From contig JASEVX010000013.1 in NCBI GenBank assembly GCA_031761405.1, positions 36,566,694 through 36,630,693 on the forward strand: DNA of 64,000 nucleotides, written 5' to 3'. Every line of letters begins with the position of its first letter. The stretch's first letter is position 1. Positions 1 to 11,470 of this stretch are shown piece after piece. Below the pieces are notes generated by a model. It made no database searches and was not told where the DNA came from. It worked only from the letters and a program-made list of their open reading frames with translations. This DNA comes from Serripes groenlandicus. Its lineage: Eukaryota > Mollusca > Bivalvia > Cardiida > Cardiidae. The translations under genes were made by a program, and so were the position numbers.

Positions 1-2
1 AT

Positions 3-1016
3 GTTCATATCAGAAGGACAGGTGGCAGAATGGGTGCAGAAGTGTTAGTAAGAGGAGATCTACTGATGAATACCAAAAAGCAGCAGTTTCTCTTAAACCA
101 GCAAAACAAACAGAAATTCATTTACCTGATGGATGATCACCTTCATGCTTCTGGGATAGAAACACTTCATGCACCAGCAGATGCAGATTTTCTTATTGTA
201 AATACTGCTGTTAGAATGGCCAGTGAATACAACACCATTGTAATAGGAGAGGACACTGATCTACTTGTTCTTCTATGTTACCATGCAGACAGTGTCAACA
301 ACCAACTGTTTCTTCAAGGTCGCAATGGGAAATTTGTAAACATTCCAGCAGTTCAGGACAGTCTGGGAAAAGAGATTTGTTCAAACCTTCTTTTCATTCA
401 TGCAGTACTCGGATGTGATACTGTGTCCAAGCCAAGTGGATTAGGAAAACCTTCAGCTACAAACATGTTTAAACAGAACGAACTGTTCCGCAAATGCGCT
501 ATAGTATTTAACGCCATGCCTGATAATGTATCGAATTTGGATGTCATCAAAGCTGGTGAAGAAGCAATGCTTTGTCTTTACCATGCTGATCCAAAAAAGA
601 TTACCTCTCTGAATGAACTTCGGATGAAACAGTTTTTGGACAAAACATCCAACACATCTGTTCCAATCAATCCAAAGTCATTACCGCCTACTGAAGACGC
701 ATGCAAATACCACAGTCTACGAGTATACCACCAGATTTTGACATGGAAAGGCATTCCAGCTGATCCCCTGGACTTTGGGTGGGAAAAGAAAGGATCGTTC
801 TTGTACCCTATTACAACAAGACACCCAGCTGCACCAGACAACGTTTTGAAGGTAGTTAGGTGTTCATGCAAGACTGGCTGTAAAACAATGGCATGCAGTT
901 GCAGAAAACTATCTTTGCCTTGTTCTATTGTGTGTAAAAACTGTAGTGCAGATATGTGTGTTAATCTACCACTAAACACGTTATTGGAAATCTATGACGA
1001 TGAGGATGATGCCTGA
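3..1016 (+). CDS. Partial PIN/FEN1-like nuclease-fold protein with C-terminal CXC-like cysteine motif
   Basis: The frame is open from the first complete codon of the window, so the N-terminus lies to the left; the first ATG (position 30) is probably internal. Counting from that Met, residues about 46-82 contain DADFLIV followed by IGEDTDLLVLL, the spacing of acidic metal ligands in XPG-I/FEN1-type PIN nucleases. HAVLGCDT...SGLGKPSA at about 124-142 resembles the helix-hairpin region that follows it in FEN1 (LGCDY...GxGPK). The tail (about residues 278-311) is rich in cysteines, with CSCKTGC, CSC and CKNC clusters like tesmin/TSO1 CXC domains, and the protein ends with acidic residues. The stop is TGA at 1014-1016. 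I do not recognise a named gene. From general knowledge, multi-copy proteins of this build occur in invertebrate genomes and may be transposon-linked. Nuclease activity is inference. Confidence 0.7.
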   Translation, partial: VHIRRTGGRMGAEVLVRGDLLMNTKKQQFLLNQQNKQKFIYLMDDHLHASGIETLHAPADADFLIVNTAVRMASEYNTIVIGEDTDLLVLLCYHADSVNNQLFLQGRNGKFVNIPAVQDSLGKEICSNLLFIHAVLGCDTVSKPSGLGKPSATNMFKQNELFRKCAIVFNAMPDNVSNLDVIKAGEEAMLCLYHADPKKITSLNELRMKQFLDKTSNTSVPINPKSLPPTEDACKYHSLRVYHQILTWKGIPADPLDFGWEKKGSFLYPITTRHPAAPDNVLKVVRCSCKTGCKTMACSCRKLSLPCSIVCKNCSADMCVNLPLNTLLEIYDDEDDA

Positions 1017-1273
1017 TGTTCATATCATAATATAAATATGTGGAATATACCTTCCATCTCTAAAAATACACTTGCGTAAAATATGTAAAAGTTTAATATG
1101 CAATCTATATTATAGTTTGATGTAACCATGTTGATTGATGTTACCATGTTGATTGTATTTATTTCATTACATATATTGCATAAAAGATATAAGTTGTGAT
1201 TGATAAATTAATATTTTAATATAAATGTTTTGTACAGTGTATGTTGTAAGTCATCGTTTGAAGAGGAGATAAA

Positions 1274-1279
1274 AATAAA
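1274..1279 (+). promoter_or_regulatory. Candidate polyadenylation signal AATAAA
   Basis: An AATAAA hexamer lies about 260 bp after the stop of the PIN/CXC gene in AT-rich sequence. It is the most canonical hexamer before the satellite array. AT richness makes chance hexamers common. Confidence 0.3.
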
Positions 1280-1410
1280 ATCTTAATGTGTGTGTGAAAT
1301 ACATTTTAATAACTATAAACAGTTGTATATTTTGTAAATTTACATAAGTCATAAGTGTTGCATATGTAGAAGATTATTCAAATTTATTCTCAAATATACA
1401 TTAAACACAA

Positions 1411-2902
1411 TGTAAAATGAGATACCATACCAAAATTGAGAAAATTACCTTTATCGTGTATTGATTTATAGCGAAATTCCAGAAATTCCTTATTAAATTA
1501 TCGAAAAAACATGAAAATGCAGAAATATTTGGATTTTACCATGGTATCTTTTACATCAAATATGTCTTTAAATGATAGAGAAATGTAAAATGAGATACCA
1601 TACCAAAATTGAGAAAATTACCCTTATCGTGTATTGATTTATAGCGAAATTCCAGAAATTCCTTATTAAATTATCGAAAAAACATGAAAATGCCGAAATA
1701 TTTGGGTTTTACCATGGTATCTTTACATCCAATATGTCTTTAAATGATAGAGAAATGTTAAATGAGATACCATACCAAAATTGAGAAAATTACCTTTATC
1801 GTGTATTGATTTATAGCGAAATTCCAGAAATTCCTTATTAAATTATCGAAAAAACATGAAAATGCCGAAATATTTGGGTTTTACCATGGTATCTTTTACA
1901 TCAAATATGTCTTTAAATGATAGAGAAATGTAAAATGAGATACCATACCAAAATTGAGAAAATTACCCTTATCGTGTATTGATTTATAGCGAAATTCCAG
2001 AAATTCCTTATTAAATTATCGAAAAAACATGAAAATGCCGAAATATTTGGGTTTTACCATGGTATCTTTTACATCAAATATGTCTTTAAATGATAGAGAA
2101 ATGTAAAATGAGATACCATACCAAAATTGAGAAAATTACCCTTATCGTGTATTGATTTATAGCGAAATTCCAGAAATTCCTTATTAAATTATCGAAAAAA
2201 CATGAAAATGCCGAAATATTTGGGTTTTACCATGGTATCTTTACATCCAATATGTCTTTAAATGATAGAGAAATGTTAAATGAGATACCATACCAAAATT
2301 GAGAAAATTACCTTTATCGTGTATTGATTTATAGCGAAATTCCAGAAATTCCTTATTAAATTATCGAAAAAACATGAAAATGCCGAAATATTTGGGTTTT
2401 ACCATGGTATCTTTTACATCAAATATGTCTTTAAATGATAGAGAAATGTAAAATGAGATACCATACCAAAATTGAGAAAATTACCCTTTTCGTGTATTGA
2501 TTTATAGCGAAATTCCAGAAATTCCTTATTAAATTATCGAAAAAACATGAAAATGCCGAAATATTTGGGTTTTACCATGGTATCTTATACATCAAATATG
2601 TCTTTAAATGATAGAGAAATGTAAAATGAGATACCATACCAAAATTGAGAAAATTACCCTTATCGTGTATTGATTTATAGCGAAATTCCAGAAATTCCTT
2701 ATTAAATTATCGAAAAAACATGAAAATGCCGAAATATTTGGGTTTTACCATGGTATCTTTACATCCAATATGTCTTTAAATGATAGAGAAATGTAAAATG
2801 AGATACCATACCAAAAATGAGAAAATTACCTTTATCGTGTATTGATTTATAGCGAAATTCCAGAAATTCCTTATTAAATTATCGAAAAAATGAGAAAATG
2901 CC
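1411..2902. repeat. 173-bp satellite array, 8 full units plus a partial one
   Basis: GATACCATACC recurs at 1421, 1594, 1766, 1939, 2112, 2284, 2457, 2630 and 2802, giving spacings of 173, 172, 173, 173, 172, 173, 173 and 172 bp. Units are nearly identical. Each unit also carries ACCATGGTATC, an inverted counterpart of its own GATACCAT start. Every third unit (second, fifth, eighth) has the same one-base deletion (TTTACATCC for TTTTACATC). Units 3, 6 and 9 share ACCTTTATCG where most others read ACCCTTATCG. The array is therefore organised in 518-bp triplets. The last unit breaks off near 2900. Unit length is close to known bivalve ~160-170 bp satellites; membership is not proven. Confidence 0.95.
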
Positions 2903-3020
2903 CAAAAATCATATTTCCACCACATGAATCAATGGGAACTTTTTATTTCCTATTAAGGTGATATATTTCCAATAAGAATTTGTATGAACCGTTTGTGTCC
3001 TAATTTTTTCCCGGTCTAAC

Positions 3021-3748
3021 AACAGATTGACCAGGCTATAAACAATCTACAACATAGGGCTGTCCGATATTATCTTGGTGTTCACAGATTTGCACCGCTA
3101 ACTGCTTTAAACGGAGACATGGGAAGGATTCCTAGCATATATAGACGCTGGACCAATCTAATTCGTTACTGGAAGAGACTTATTAAATTTGAAGATAATC
3201 GTATTACAAAACATACATTTAATCAAGACTATAGGCTGTGTTGCAATAATTGGAGTAGTGATTTGAAGGACGTGTTAAACAAGCTCGACTTAATCATTTT
3301 TTATAACACTAAGGCAATAATCAATTTGACAAGTGAAGGAACATATAAACTCTTACTATAATAACATTTGGGCGAATAGTCTGCAAACAACTCCTAAATT
3401 AAGGACCAATATATACAATTCAAATGTGAGTTTAACAATGAACACTATACAATGTTTGACCTGCAGAAATATGAGCGATCACTTCTTGCGCAATTCAGGT
3501 GTGGTATTTTACCTCTTAGAATCGAGACTGGACGATACAAAATGTATATCGGAGAAACCCCTGAGCAAAGACTATGTAAAATGTGCCAATCAAACTCTGT
3601 AGAAGACGAAACTCATTGTTTGATAAAATGTGATTTTTATATAGACATTCGCAATGATATGTTCTTAGATCAGTTAAATGACTCTATTTTTAATGAATTA
3701 AGTGATCACGAAAAAACAGTCATTTCTGATCAATGCTTACCCCCGTAA
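3021..3748 (+). pseudogene. LINE ORF2 C-terminal fragment, frameshifted
   Basis: One frame reads HRAVRYYLGVHRFAPLTALNGDM then IYRRWTNLIRYWKRL, typical of the region after the reverse-transcriptase palm in molluscan LINEs. A second frame supplies WANSLQTTPKLR, and the first frame then resumes with YERSLLAQFR, LRIETGRY and a CKMCQ...DETHCLIKC cysteine motif, the C-terminal zinc-knuckle-like box of these proteins. At least two frameshifts and the in-frame stops TAA and TAG after 3358 make it non-functional. Confidence 0.8.
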
Positions 3749-4129
3749 ATGTGCGAAATGTATTGTTAAGAGCTACCTAAGGAGGAGGTCAGCTATGTAT
3801 GATAGATAAATTACCTTGGGAGTAACCCCTTTTTACTCCGGTAAATTAGCTACCTTGATGCATTAGGGAAGATCGTGTTTCACTGTGTGAAAATTGACAT
3901 TTCATATTGGGTGCGATGTCTCATTCCACACACTGTTACCAAATTATAGTATATTTGTAAATATCTCATTTCATATGACTTTATGAATTAATATTATGTA
4001 TATATTATATGGTGACTTATAGGCCCAGTTGGACGGGTGTTGAACAATTTGTATAAAATATGTTATTCATGTATGTAAATTCACACAGGTCACGTTAATA
4101 ATTAATTTTCTTATCTTATCTTATCTTAT
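3021..4129 (+). mobile_element. 5'-truncated LINE (non-LTR retrotransposon), 3' end
   Basis: Coding remnants of a reverse-transcriptase C-terminus run from 3021 to 3748, followed by about 350 bp of 3' UTR and a terminal run of TTATC/CTTAT units at 4106-4129, a usual kind of LINE tail. The 5' side starts abruptly shortly after the satellite array, as expected for a 5'-truncated insertion. Target-site duplications were not found. Confidence 0.8.
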
Positions 4130-4940
4130 GCATTTAGCCTGCTCTTTGATTAGCTAATTATTTTACAAAGAACTCCTAATATACATAACTAGACTTTTAA
4201 TTCAGCACAACAACGTTAATCAACTATGTTATATACATGAAAAAACACATGTCTTATGCATTGTTTTTCCAAATGCAGTTCTGAGTGGAAAACAACATTC
4301 ACAATACTTTTCTTAATTTCTTTTCGAAACCTCTCTACAAGATGGTGAATCACACGAGTGGGAAAACTTCCAAAGATAAACCTAAATATCAGACCCTAAA
4401 GTTGTTAATTTTAGGTGATTAAAGATGATTATTTGCCTCGAATCAAATGAAGAAAAGAACAAACAAAGATATAGTTTTTTTTTTTATAGAAATATGATGG
4501 TTAATGAACACTCTCTACTTATCGGCTCATTGCGAAAGCGAGTGTAACTCGGAAAAGGAGAATGGGTTATGAATCGGTTCTTTCGTACCAAATCAATTTC
4601 TTACTTGACACTTTTTAAAAGTGTTATAAGATTTCCTACGGGCAATTTGCTTGCGCTCTGCATATTTGTTATGCATCATTGATACACAGACGCTCATCTT
4701 TATATAATTTAAAACATGAATACTTTGCTATTTTCATTATACAAAATGTAAGAAAGACAAATAATAAATGTTCATGTTATAGACTAGTGATTTGGTACGG
4801 TTTATGTTCGAAATAAAGTTTGAAATGATACAACAATTTCGATTTTAATTAACTCTTTAGCTGATATGGTATTTCTAGGGTGGTCTATTTTGTAAAAACA
4901 TATTGGGATACATTTTAACATCTGTAAAAATATGATTACA
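4130..4940. other. No recognisable feature
   Basis: AT-rich sequence with no convincing open frame, tRNA-like box or inverted repeat; only a T-run near 4470-4482 stands out. Confidence 0.5.
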
Positions 4941-5023
4941 ATGGATGGATGGATGGATGGATGGATGGATCGATGAATGGATGGATGGATGGATGGATGG
5001 ATGGATGGATGGATAGATAGATA
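4941..5023. repeat. (ATGG)n microsatellite passing into (ATAG)n
   Basis: About 20 tandem tetranucleotide units with one interruption (ATCGATGA) near 4970, drifting to ATAG at the right end. Confidence 0.97.
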
Positions 5024-5321
5024 TTATTTATTTTGTAGCGCAAACTTTACATAGTTTCTAGTTACATACAAACAAGTTTATACATATTTTAACAAAACCT
5101 TGAATGAGTTATAAGCATTAATTCGATGTAACACATACATATACGAAGATGAACGTCGATAATTTCATTCATAGTTAATGTCAGATTAATTTCTATGACT
5201 ATAAATGGCAAAATAAATTAGATGCCTTTCGGACATATTTAGCCAAATCCATTTATGTTTTCTTGCTATCTCATTTTAAGAGTTCGACAAATGTATAGAT
5301 ACATGGTTTGGTTGTATAGTA

Positions 5322-5595
5322 TTTTGTTTTTGTTTGTTTGTTTGGAGTTTAACGCCGCTTTCAACAGCTTTGGTCATATCACGGCGGTCAGTGCACCTAC
5401 CCATGTTTTCCTAGCTTTCCCACACCAGTACTTACACAACATTCTTTCGAAGCCACTGACTACTTTCTCACATATATCAGAGGTGAGAGGCAATGGAAAA
5501 CATCGCCCGAAAGAATGTCGCCGCAACCGGGTATCGAACCCGTGACCTCCAGATCACGAGTCAGATACGCTACCAATTGAGCTACCCGGCCGGGC
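5322..5595 (-). mobile_element. tRNA-derived SINE with 13-bp target-site duplication
   Basis: On the minus strand the element starts with a tRNA-like head (about 5595-5522): A box TAGCTCAATTGG, anticodon loop CTCGTGA and B box GGTTCGATAC. A roughly 190-bp body follows, and it ends in GGCGTTAAACTCC plus CAAA units, the conserved 3' end of molluscan SINEs. Perfect 13-bp direct repeats TGGTTGTATAGTA flank it at 5309-5321 and 5596-5608. The head resembles tRNA-Thr(CGT), but mismatches in the acceptor and anticodon stems exclude a working tRNA. Confidence 0.93.
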
Positions 5596-5608
5596 TGGTT
5601 GTATAGTA

Positions 5609-6240
5609 AGGTTTTAAATATTTAGTTCTAAAATTACCGTAAGCCAGACAAAATAAAACAAAATGATATTCGTCATCCTTGTCAATTTGTTTACAAAAAA
5701 GCACACAGTCGCTGGTTATACTTAACCTATTGACCTGCATAACGTCCAGAATCTACCTTTAAATAGTGTGATGAGAGTCTTAACTTTGACAGATGCACAT
5801 ATTAGTGACTAGATAATACCTCAATATATTTTTCTTTAAAAAATGTATCTTTAAAATGAGCATGTATTAAGCGACCGACTTTTTGTTTATATTAACAGAC
5901 CACCCTTGGATAAATATATATATATGTATATTTGCTTAAGTATCACATGGAATGTTTTGCTATTGATATTCGATTGATTTGGCCAAAGACACGAGAAACC
6001 AGATATATCTAAAAATAATCTCACTTGTTTGGCCCAATTGTTCAAACCTTTTTCTTAAAATTGAAGCATATTGTGGTATAAACGTTTTATAATTAAATTA
6101 TTCGTGTCAATTATTTTACACCAATATTTGATAAGTTGATAATGCGGCAATATGTAGTTATATACAACGGATATCTACCTAATTCTGCATACGTACACAT
6201 AATACTTGTAGATTGATTTACGCGTAAAAAATATTTTAGG
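5609..6240. other. No recognisable feature
   Basis: AT-rich non-coding sequence between the SINE and the decayed LINE; no open frame or repeat supported. Confidence 0.4.
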
Positions 6241-7125
6241 ACTTAAAGGTGAACTCGCTCGATTTGCTATGACTTTGAGAATCCACTAATAGTGCATGCA
6301 TACAGCAGTGTTGATCCAACAAAGGAATCAAACAGATGACACATGAGTTTTGACATTAAGGTTGTATTTTTTAGTATTTACTAACACTGCGTTTAATGCT
6401 CTTATCTGTAAAAGATAATTTTTCATTTGCTCTTAAACCTCCCCTTTTCCTAAAACCATACTATTGGACTTACTTACATTTACTGAGAGACCATAAGTTG
6501 AGCAGTACGTATCTAACCTATTTTAACTGGTTTGTGAGTCATCAGGACTATTTCCGATAATTACCATGTCGTCGGCAAATAAAATAAGTATAAATGTAAT
6601 ATCATCTATCCTAAGACCAGAATGAATATTGTCTGTAAGGAAATGTTCTAGATATTCTAGGAAAAGGGAGAACTTTATAAGTGAAATTACCTCTCCTTGT
6701 TTTAAACACACTGCGCATTTTAAAGATCTGAGTAGTTATTACAACTTCTAACCCGTACTTTGACGGATGAATACATATCTCGTACAATGCACAACCATAT
6801 CCCTTTAATCCCGACATTGTAAAGTTTAAACCATAGTCGGTTGTGATATACACTTTCAAACGGCTTCTTTAGGTCAACAAATGCACACTATAATGTTTTT
6901 GCACCTAAGGTTTAATATATGATGAATAATTGAGTCCAGAACAAATATAACGTCTGTTTGGAGGGCCCTATTTTTTTAATCCGAATGGAGCGTCACTTAG
7001 AATGCCATTATTTTCTACCCAACTGCTTAGGCGTTTATTTAATACACCGGTAAAGATTTTGGAAAAACAGCTCACTGACGTGATACACCTATAATTGTTA
7101 ACGCCATCAGGGTCATCTTTCTTAA
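6240..7125 (-). pseudogene. Decayed LINE reverse transcriptase (palm region)
   Basis: Read on the minus strand in three frames: KKDDPDGVNNYRCIT (7125-7080), SKIFTGVLNKRLSSW, then after a stop DVIFVLDSII, FVDLKKPFESVYHNRLW, and CLKQGEVIS. FADDMVIIG near 6575 is the YxDD-type catalytic motif of non-LTR reverse transcriptases. Further on come YGLSVNVSKSN and LFDSFVGSTLLYA. Several frameshifts and stops make it dead. Its upstream part continues at 8325-8237, beyond an inserted element. Confidence 0.85.
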
Positions 7126-8236
7126 TACGAAAAAAAACCATAAATGGGTTTTTTCGCTTATAGGTAACAGGTGTGAGACTTTTTTTTTGTTTTCAATAAC
7201 CCATGAAGCTTTCTGAAATGAAACTTGAAAAATCCATGGGGGCCGCCATTTTGGATATGTATAAAAAGCAGACGTAAAACACAGATTGAAAATTATTGTC
7301 GGCTTTTTAATCATTTTATTTTTAAATCGGTAGTTTGGGTATGTATAAAATGAGCAGAAAAACACGGTTTGAAAATTATTGTCGTCTCTTTAATCATTTT
7401 TTATAAAATCGATATTTAAGATCATTAAAGTGTTGTGTTATGTGGGAATTAACATTTGTACGAAAAGTTAAAAATAAATGGAAATCTGTAAGAAATATGT
7501 TTTCCCGTTCGTCAAAAAAACGACAGCATTAGCCTTCTATGCCCGAAACTAAATTTTGACTGTATCGTAGCCAAAGAAGGACGTGACGTCATTTCCGTTA
7601 CACTTCATCTTGGCGTAACGTCAATGGAGCGACGTCGTTTCCCGCAAAAAAAGTGGTATCAACATGAAAGACCCCAAATTCCTATACATGAGCTATTGAC
7701 TCACTCATTCAAAGTATAATTATTTATCAAACATTGTGGCAAAAGGATAACTTTCTCATAAGGAGCAATTGTTCTTGTGGCGACAATCTTTTCCTAAATC
7801 GTCTGTTGCATAGGCCTAAGAAACCGTCTCTAATAGGGAAAGGGTTTAGCAGAAATGTGACCCCTTACATAATTTGTTCCAGTCATATTGACTGGTTGAA
7901 CAAGGCAGTCGCCAGGTGGCATCTATTTGCTTCTTTACAATAATGCAGGTGATCGATTAAGGATCATCTTGGCCCTCATGTTTTAACCTCGTTCATTATA
8001 AATGTATTCCTTGATTTTCTGAAAGTCTTTACTTTATTATTTTCTGTTCAAATAATAGACAACAGCAATACGAATTCCAAATATGTTTTGATAATGCAAG
8101 AAACATGACATTAACATTATTATTGTCTAGTCAATTACTTATAAATCCTTTTTTATGGCCAAAGTATGCTCTTTAATTTTTGTTTATAATTATCTTGCGG
8201 TTTTTTTCGTAAATAGGTAGCACCTATAGATATATT
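7126..8236 (-). mobile_element. Helentron-like non-autonomous element, copy A (1.1 kb), nested in LINE
   Basis: The 5' end (minus strand) begins AATATATCTATAGGTGC and soon reads TTTACGAAAAAAACCG. The 3' end carries a hairpin, CGAAAAAAAACC...GGTTTTTTTTCGTA, just before its last base. The same ends bound 8326-15119 and 49469-50607. The element interrupts LINE coding sequence: FNCILNSGHFPE and IIIPI lie upstream (8325-8237) and KKDDPDG lies downstream (7125). The flanking bases are T on both sides and no target duplication is seen. An open frame inside (7734-7943, +) is not conserved as a gene. The Helentron class is inference from asymmetric inverted ends, hairpin and T|T insertion. Confidence 0.6.
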
Positions 8237-8325
8237 ATTGGTATAATGATACATTCACAACAGTTTTCAGGGAAATGGCCAGAGTTTAAAATACAGTTAA
8301 ACATATCGACTAAATGCAAAGATAA
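8237..8325 (-). pseudogene. LINE reverse-transcriptase N-terminal fragment between two insertions
   Basis: The minus strand reads LSLHLVDMFNCILNSGHFPE then CECIIIPI, the standard motif upstream of KKGD/NYR in LINE reverse transcriptases. It joins directly to the piece ending at 7125 once copy A is removed. A possible further upstream piece, LLKKYFIESIDI, lies at about 15170-15120 beyond copy C. Confidence 0.8.
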
Positions 8326-9540
8326 TACGAAAAAAACCATAAATGGTTTTTTTCGCTTATAGGTAACAGGTTTGAATTTTTTTTTCAATACCCATGAATG
8401 TTTCTGATATGAAACTGGAAAAATGCAATGGAGGCCGCCATTTTGGATATGTTTAAAATGCAGCCGGTCCGACGTATAAACACAGTTTGAAAAATATTGT
8501 CGTCTAGTCAATCATTATTAATTCTAAATCGATCTTTAAGGTAATAAAAGAACTGCGTAATTTCGTGTGAACTAACAATTTTAAGAAAAAGCGAAAAATG
8601 CGTGGAACTGAGAATGAAATATTTTGTTCCAGTTTGTCAAAATAGCCGACTAGTACCGTACTACTCAAGGTGATCTAGACGCACGCCATTTACAGTAAAG
8701 CGCTTTACAGACACAACGAAAAATTGCCGTTTGAAGCCTTAAATTTTACTGTATCCCGAATAATGACGACTTGAGACGTATCTGGTGAAATATCTAAATA
8801 GAAACAACTCCAATGTATCGTCTAAAGTGTTGGTAACTAGGCCTAACATTATATTGTAGAGATGTCGGCAGTCTTCGCGAAAATCTTCAATCATGAGAGG
8901 GCGACCCGTGTTATCGTCAAGCTTTTTTATAAATTGTCTATTAGTAATATGTCTATTTACGTTTGAAACTTATTTTTAACAATTGAGTATATGATGGGTA
9001 AATCAACAATAATTTCTCTCATGTCAAATTTTTATGTATTAAAATCCATCAAGGGGCTTGTGAATTGTTCCCAACTTCACATGTAATCACATGAGTGTGG
9101 TATTTCAATGGTTAGATATTAATATTTTTCTGATTAATTAAGATATGATTCAACGTTGTGTAATCACACAGGATACTTGTTATACTTGTGCCAAAATGAC
9201 AAACATTTGTTTCTAGCTATGTTTTTTATTTATATTTCAGGTATATTCAGGCCACTTAATATGTGTTCGACCAAGCAAGAAAAACAAATTTCCTGTCCCT
9301 GATATGGGTTATTTTAAATAGTAGACAACACCAGCCAGAAGACCTCTTGTAAGACGGGCAATTGAACTCAATATCCCTGTACAGCTCGATACAGAAAAAG
9401 AGGAAGAGACGTTAATTCCCATCATGGAATGCGATACTGTGTCAAACCTGTCCTACACAGGCTACTTTGGACCTTGTTTAGTGACCACTTATATACACAT
9501 TACTAAGAATTCAGAAATTTCTAAATTAGTTTTTGCTGGG

Positions 9541-10726
9541 TGATACAATCATGGCTGTGAGTGGTTTTACTATAGCCGGTGAGTTTTGTGCTAACATTCT
9601 AGATTCACTGTGTTCTTAAGAGACAGGGTGTTCCTGTGTTCTTAAGAGACAGGGAGAGACAAGTGGTTCATTTAGGGGTCAGCAGGATTTAAGGCAGGCA
9701 GTGTGTGTTTGTCATGTTATGTTTCATAAGCAGAGACAATAGAAACTTAATGGATCTGACAGTTACTGTCGGAGCGTATTCATGTAGTGCTGGCAAATTT
9801 GTGATTAAAAAACTCTGAAAACAAGAGCTTGGCATACTAGTCATTGGAAAGAATAAATACTATTCTTTTAAGGACAACAGTATTCAGAGAATCAATGATT
9901 GAAGAGGACAATTTAGATAAGATAATTCTGATTAACACTGAAAGTGTTTCGTTGTTTATTCATGGACTCGTAATCATATGAAATAAATCCAATCATAGCT
10001 GTTATCATTTAACACATGAAGCAAATAAACTGAAAAATAAGCAAATTCTTAAAAAAATTGTAGCATATTTAGCATTTTCTCACATAAAGCAGACTACAGC
10101 AGACCTATTTGAAAACAACTCTGCAAAAACCTGTGATACAATCATGGCTGTGAGTGGTTTTACTATAGCCGGTGAGTTTTGTGCTAACATTCTAGATTCA
10201 CTGTGTTCTTAAGAGACAGGGTGTTCCTGTGTTCTTAAGAGACAGGGAGAGACAAGTGGTTCATTTAGGGGTCAGCAGGATTTAAGGCAGGCAGTGTGTG
10301 TTTGTCATGTTATGTTTCATAAGCAGAGACAATAGAAACTTAATGGATCTGACAGTTACTGTCGGAGCGTATTCATGTAGTGCTGGCAAATTTGTGATTA
10401 AAAAACTCTGAAAACAAGAGCTTGGCATACTAGTCATTGGAAAGAATAAATACTATTCTTTTAAGGACAACAGTATTCAGAGAATCAATGATTGAAGAGG
10501 ACAATTTAGATAAGATAATTCTGATTAACACTGAAAGTGTTTCGTTGTTTATTCATGGACTCGTAATCATATGAAATAAATCCAATCATAGCTGTTATCA
10601 TTTAACACATGAAGCAAATAAACTGAAAAATAAGCAAATTCTTAAAAAAATTGTAGCATATTTAGCATTTCCTCACATAAAGCAGACTACAGCAGACCTA
10701 TTTGAAAACAACTCTGCAAAAACCTG
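9541..10726. repeat. 593-bp tandem duplication, nearly identical copies
   Basis: Unit 1 (9541-10133) and unit 2 (10134-10726) both start TGATACAATCATGGCTGTGA and end CTCTGCAAAAACCTG. Reading both, I noticed one clear difference (GCATTTTCTC against GCATTTCCTC). The duplication is therefore very recent, or an assembly artefact. Diverged single relatives lie inverted at about 46260-46760 and 54740-55240. Confidence 0.95.
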
Positions 10727-11264
10727 TGCAACATCTATCAAAGGCCATGTAATAATTGTATACAATAGAAAACATTATGACAAAAAGAGAAATTACTTGT
10801 CAGGATTTTCTGATTTTACAACAATGTTATTTAAAGTTATAACTTTATCTTCATCATTTTAAGTCATCTGCATGTGGGTCAGGGTTAAACACTTATACAT
10901 GGTTGAATATATAACTTTGGGGAAAAACATTTTATATTGTGACAAATGATAATTTGATGTTATTCCTGAAAAGAAAATATTTTTGGAAAGAAAATCATCA
11001 TTATCAGCATGTTCTCCTTTTCCAACAATTTTCGAGAAAAAATTGGAATGCATCTCCTAATATAATATCTGTCCATAGAAAACTTTTTAAGGATGGAAGA
11101 ATCTTTTCTAATAGGAGAAATATCTCCTTCCCTACAATTATTCAAGAAATTGTCTGCTATTCTTTCACAGCCAAGCATTACAAGTTTTGAGCATTTTAAT
11201 TTAACCTGTTACCTTAAAGTAAATTTTGTACATGTAAATTATTTTTTAGATTCTTTCTTAGTTA

Positions 11265-11450
11265 CGCTCTCCCACATACAGACGCTACATCAGAAGTAGT
11301 CTGTAAGTGGTAAAGGGTTAAACATTTTCTACAGGTAGATGCTTTCTGACGCCTCTGCAGCAGACACACTTTGAAAACATTTTTGCAAATGGAGAAATTG
11401 CTCAAAATTGGCAATTTCTCCTTTTGCCACAATATTTTCATCTCTATTAA
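11265..11450. repeat. Palindromic CTGCAGCAGAC element
   Basis: Arm CTCTGCAGCAGACAC...TTTGAAAACATTTTTGCAAA is followed by the hairpin core GAGAAATTGCTC/GGCAATTTCTCC and CTTTTGCCACAATATTTTC. An adjoining CTCCCACATACAGACGC arm is repeated upstream. Confidence 0.7.
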
Positions 11451-11470
11451 ATTAATTGAGATTTTCAGGG

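Noticed and set aside
578..979. Minus-strand frame of 133 codons
   Set aside because: Antisense to the PIN/CXC coding frame, which has recognisable motifs.
1..1027. ATGTTCATATCA at 1-12 and again at 1016-1027, flanking the first gene like a target duplication
   Set aside because: The coding frame runs off the left edge through the first copy, so it is not an element boundary; a 12-base match can arise by chance.
5522..5595. Functional tRNA-Thr(CGT)
   Set aside because: Acceptor and anticodon stems have mismatches, and it forms the head of a SINE with target duplications.
7734..7943. Open frame mirrored at 49764-49988 (minus), looking like a conserved small protein
   Set aside because: Both lie in copies of the same non-coding element and differ by indels; shared ancestry, not coding constraint, explains the match.
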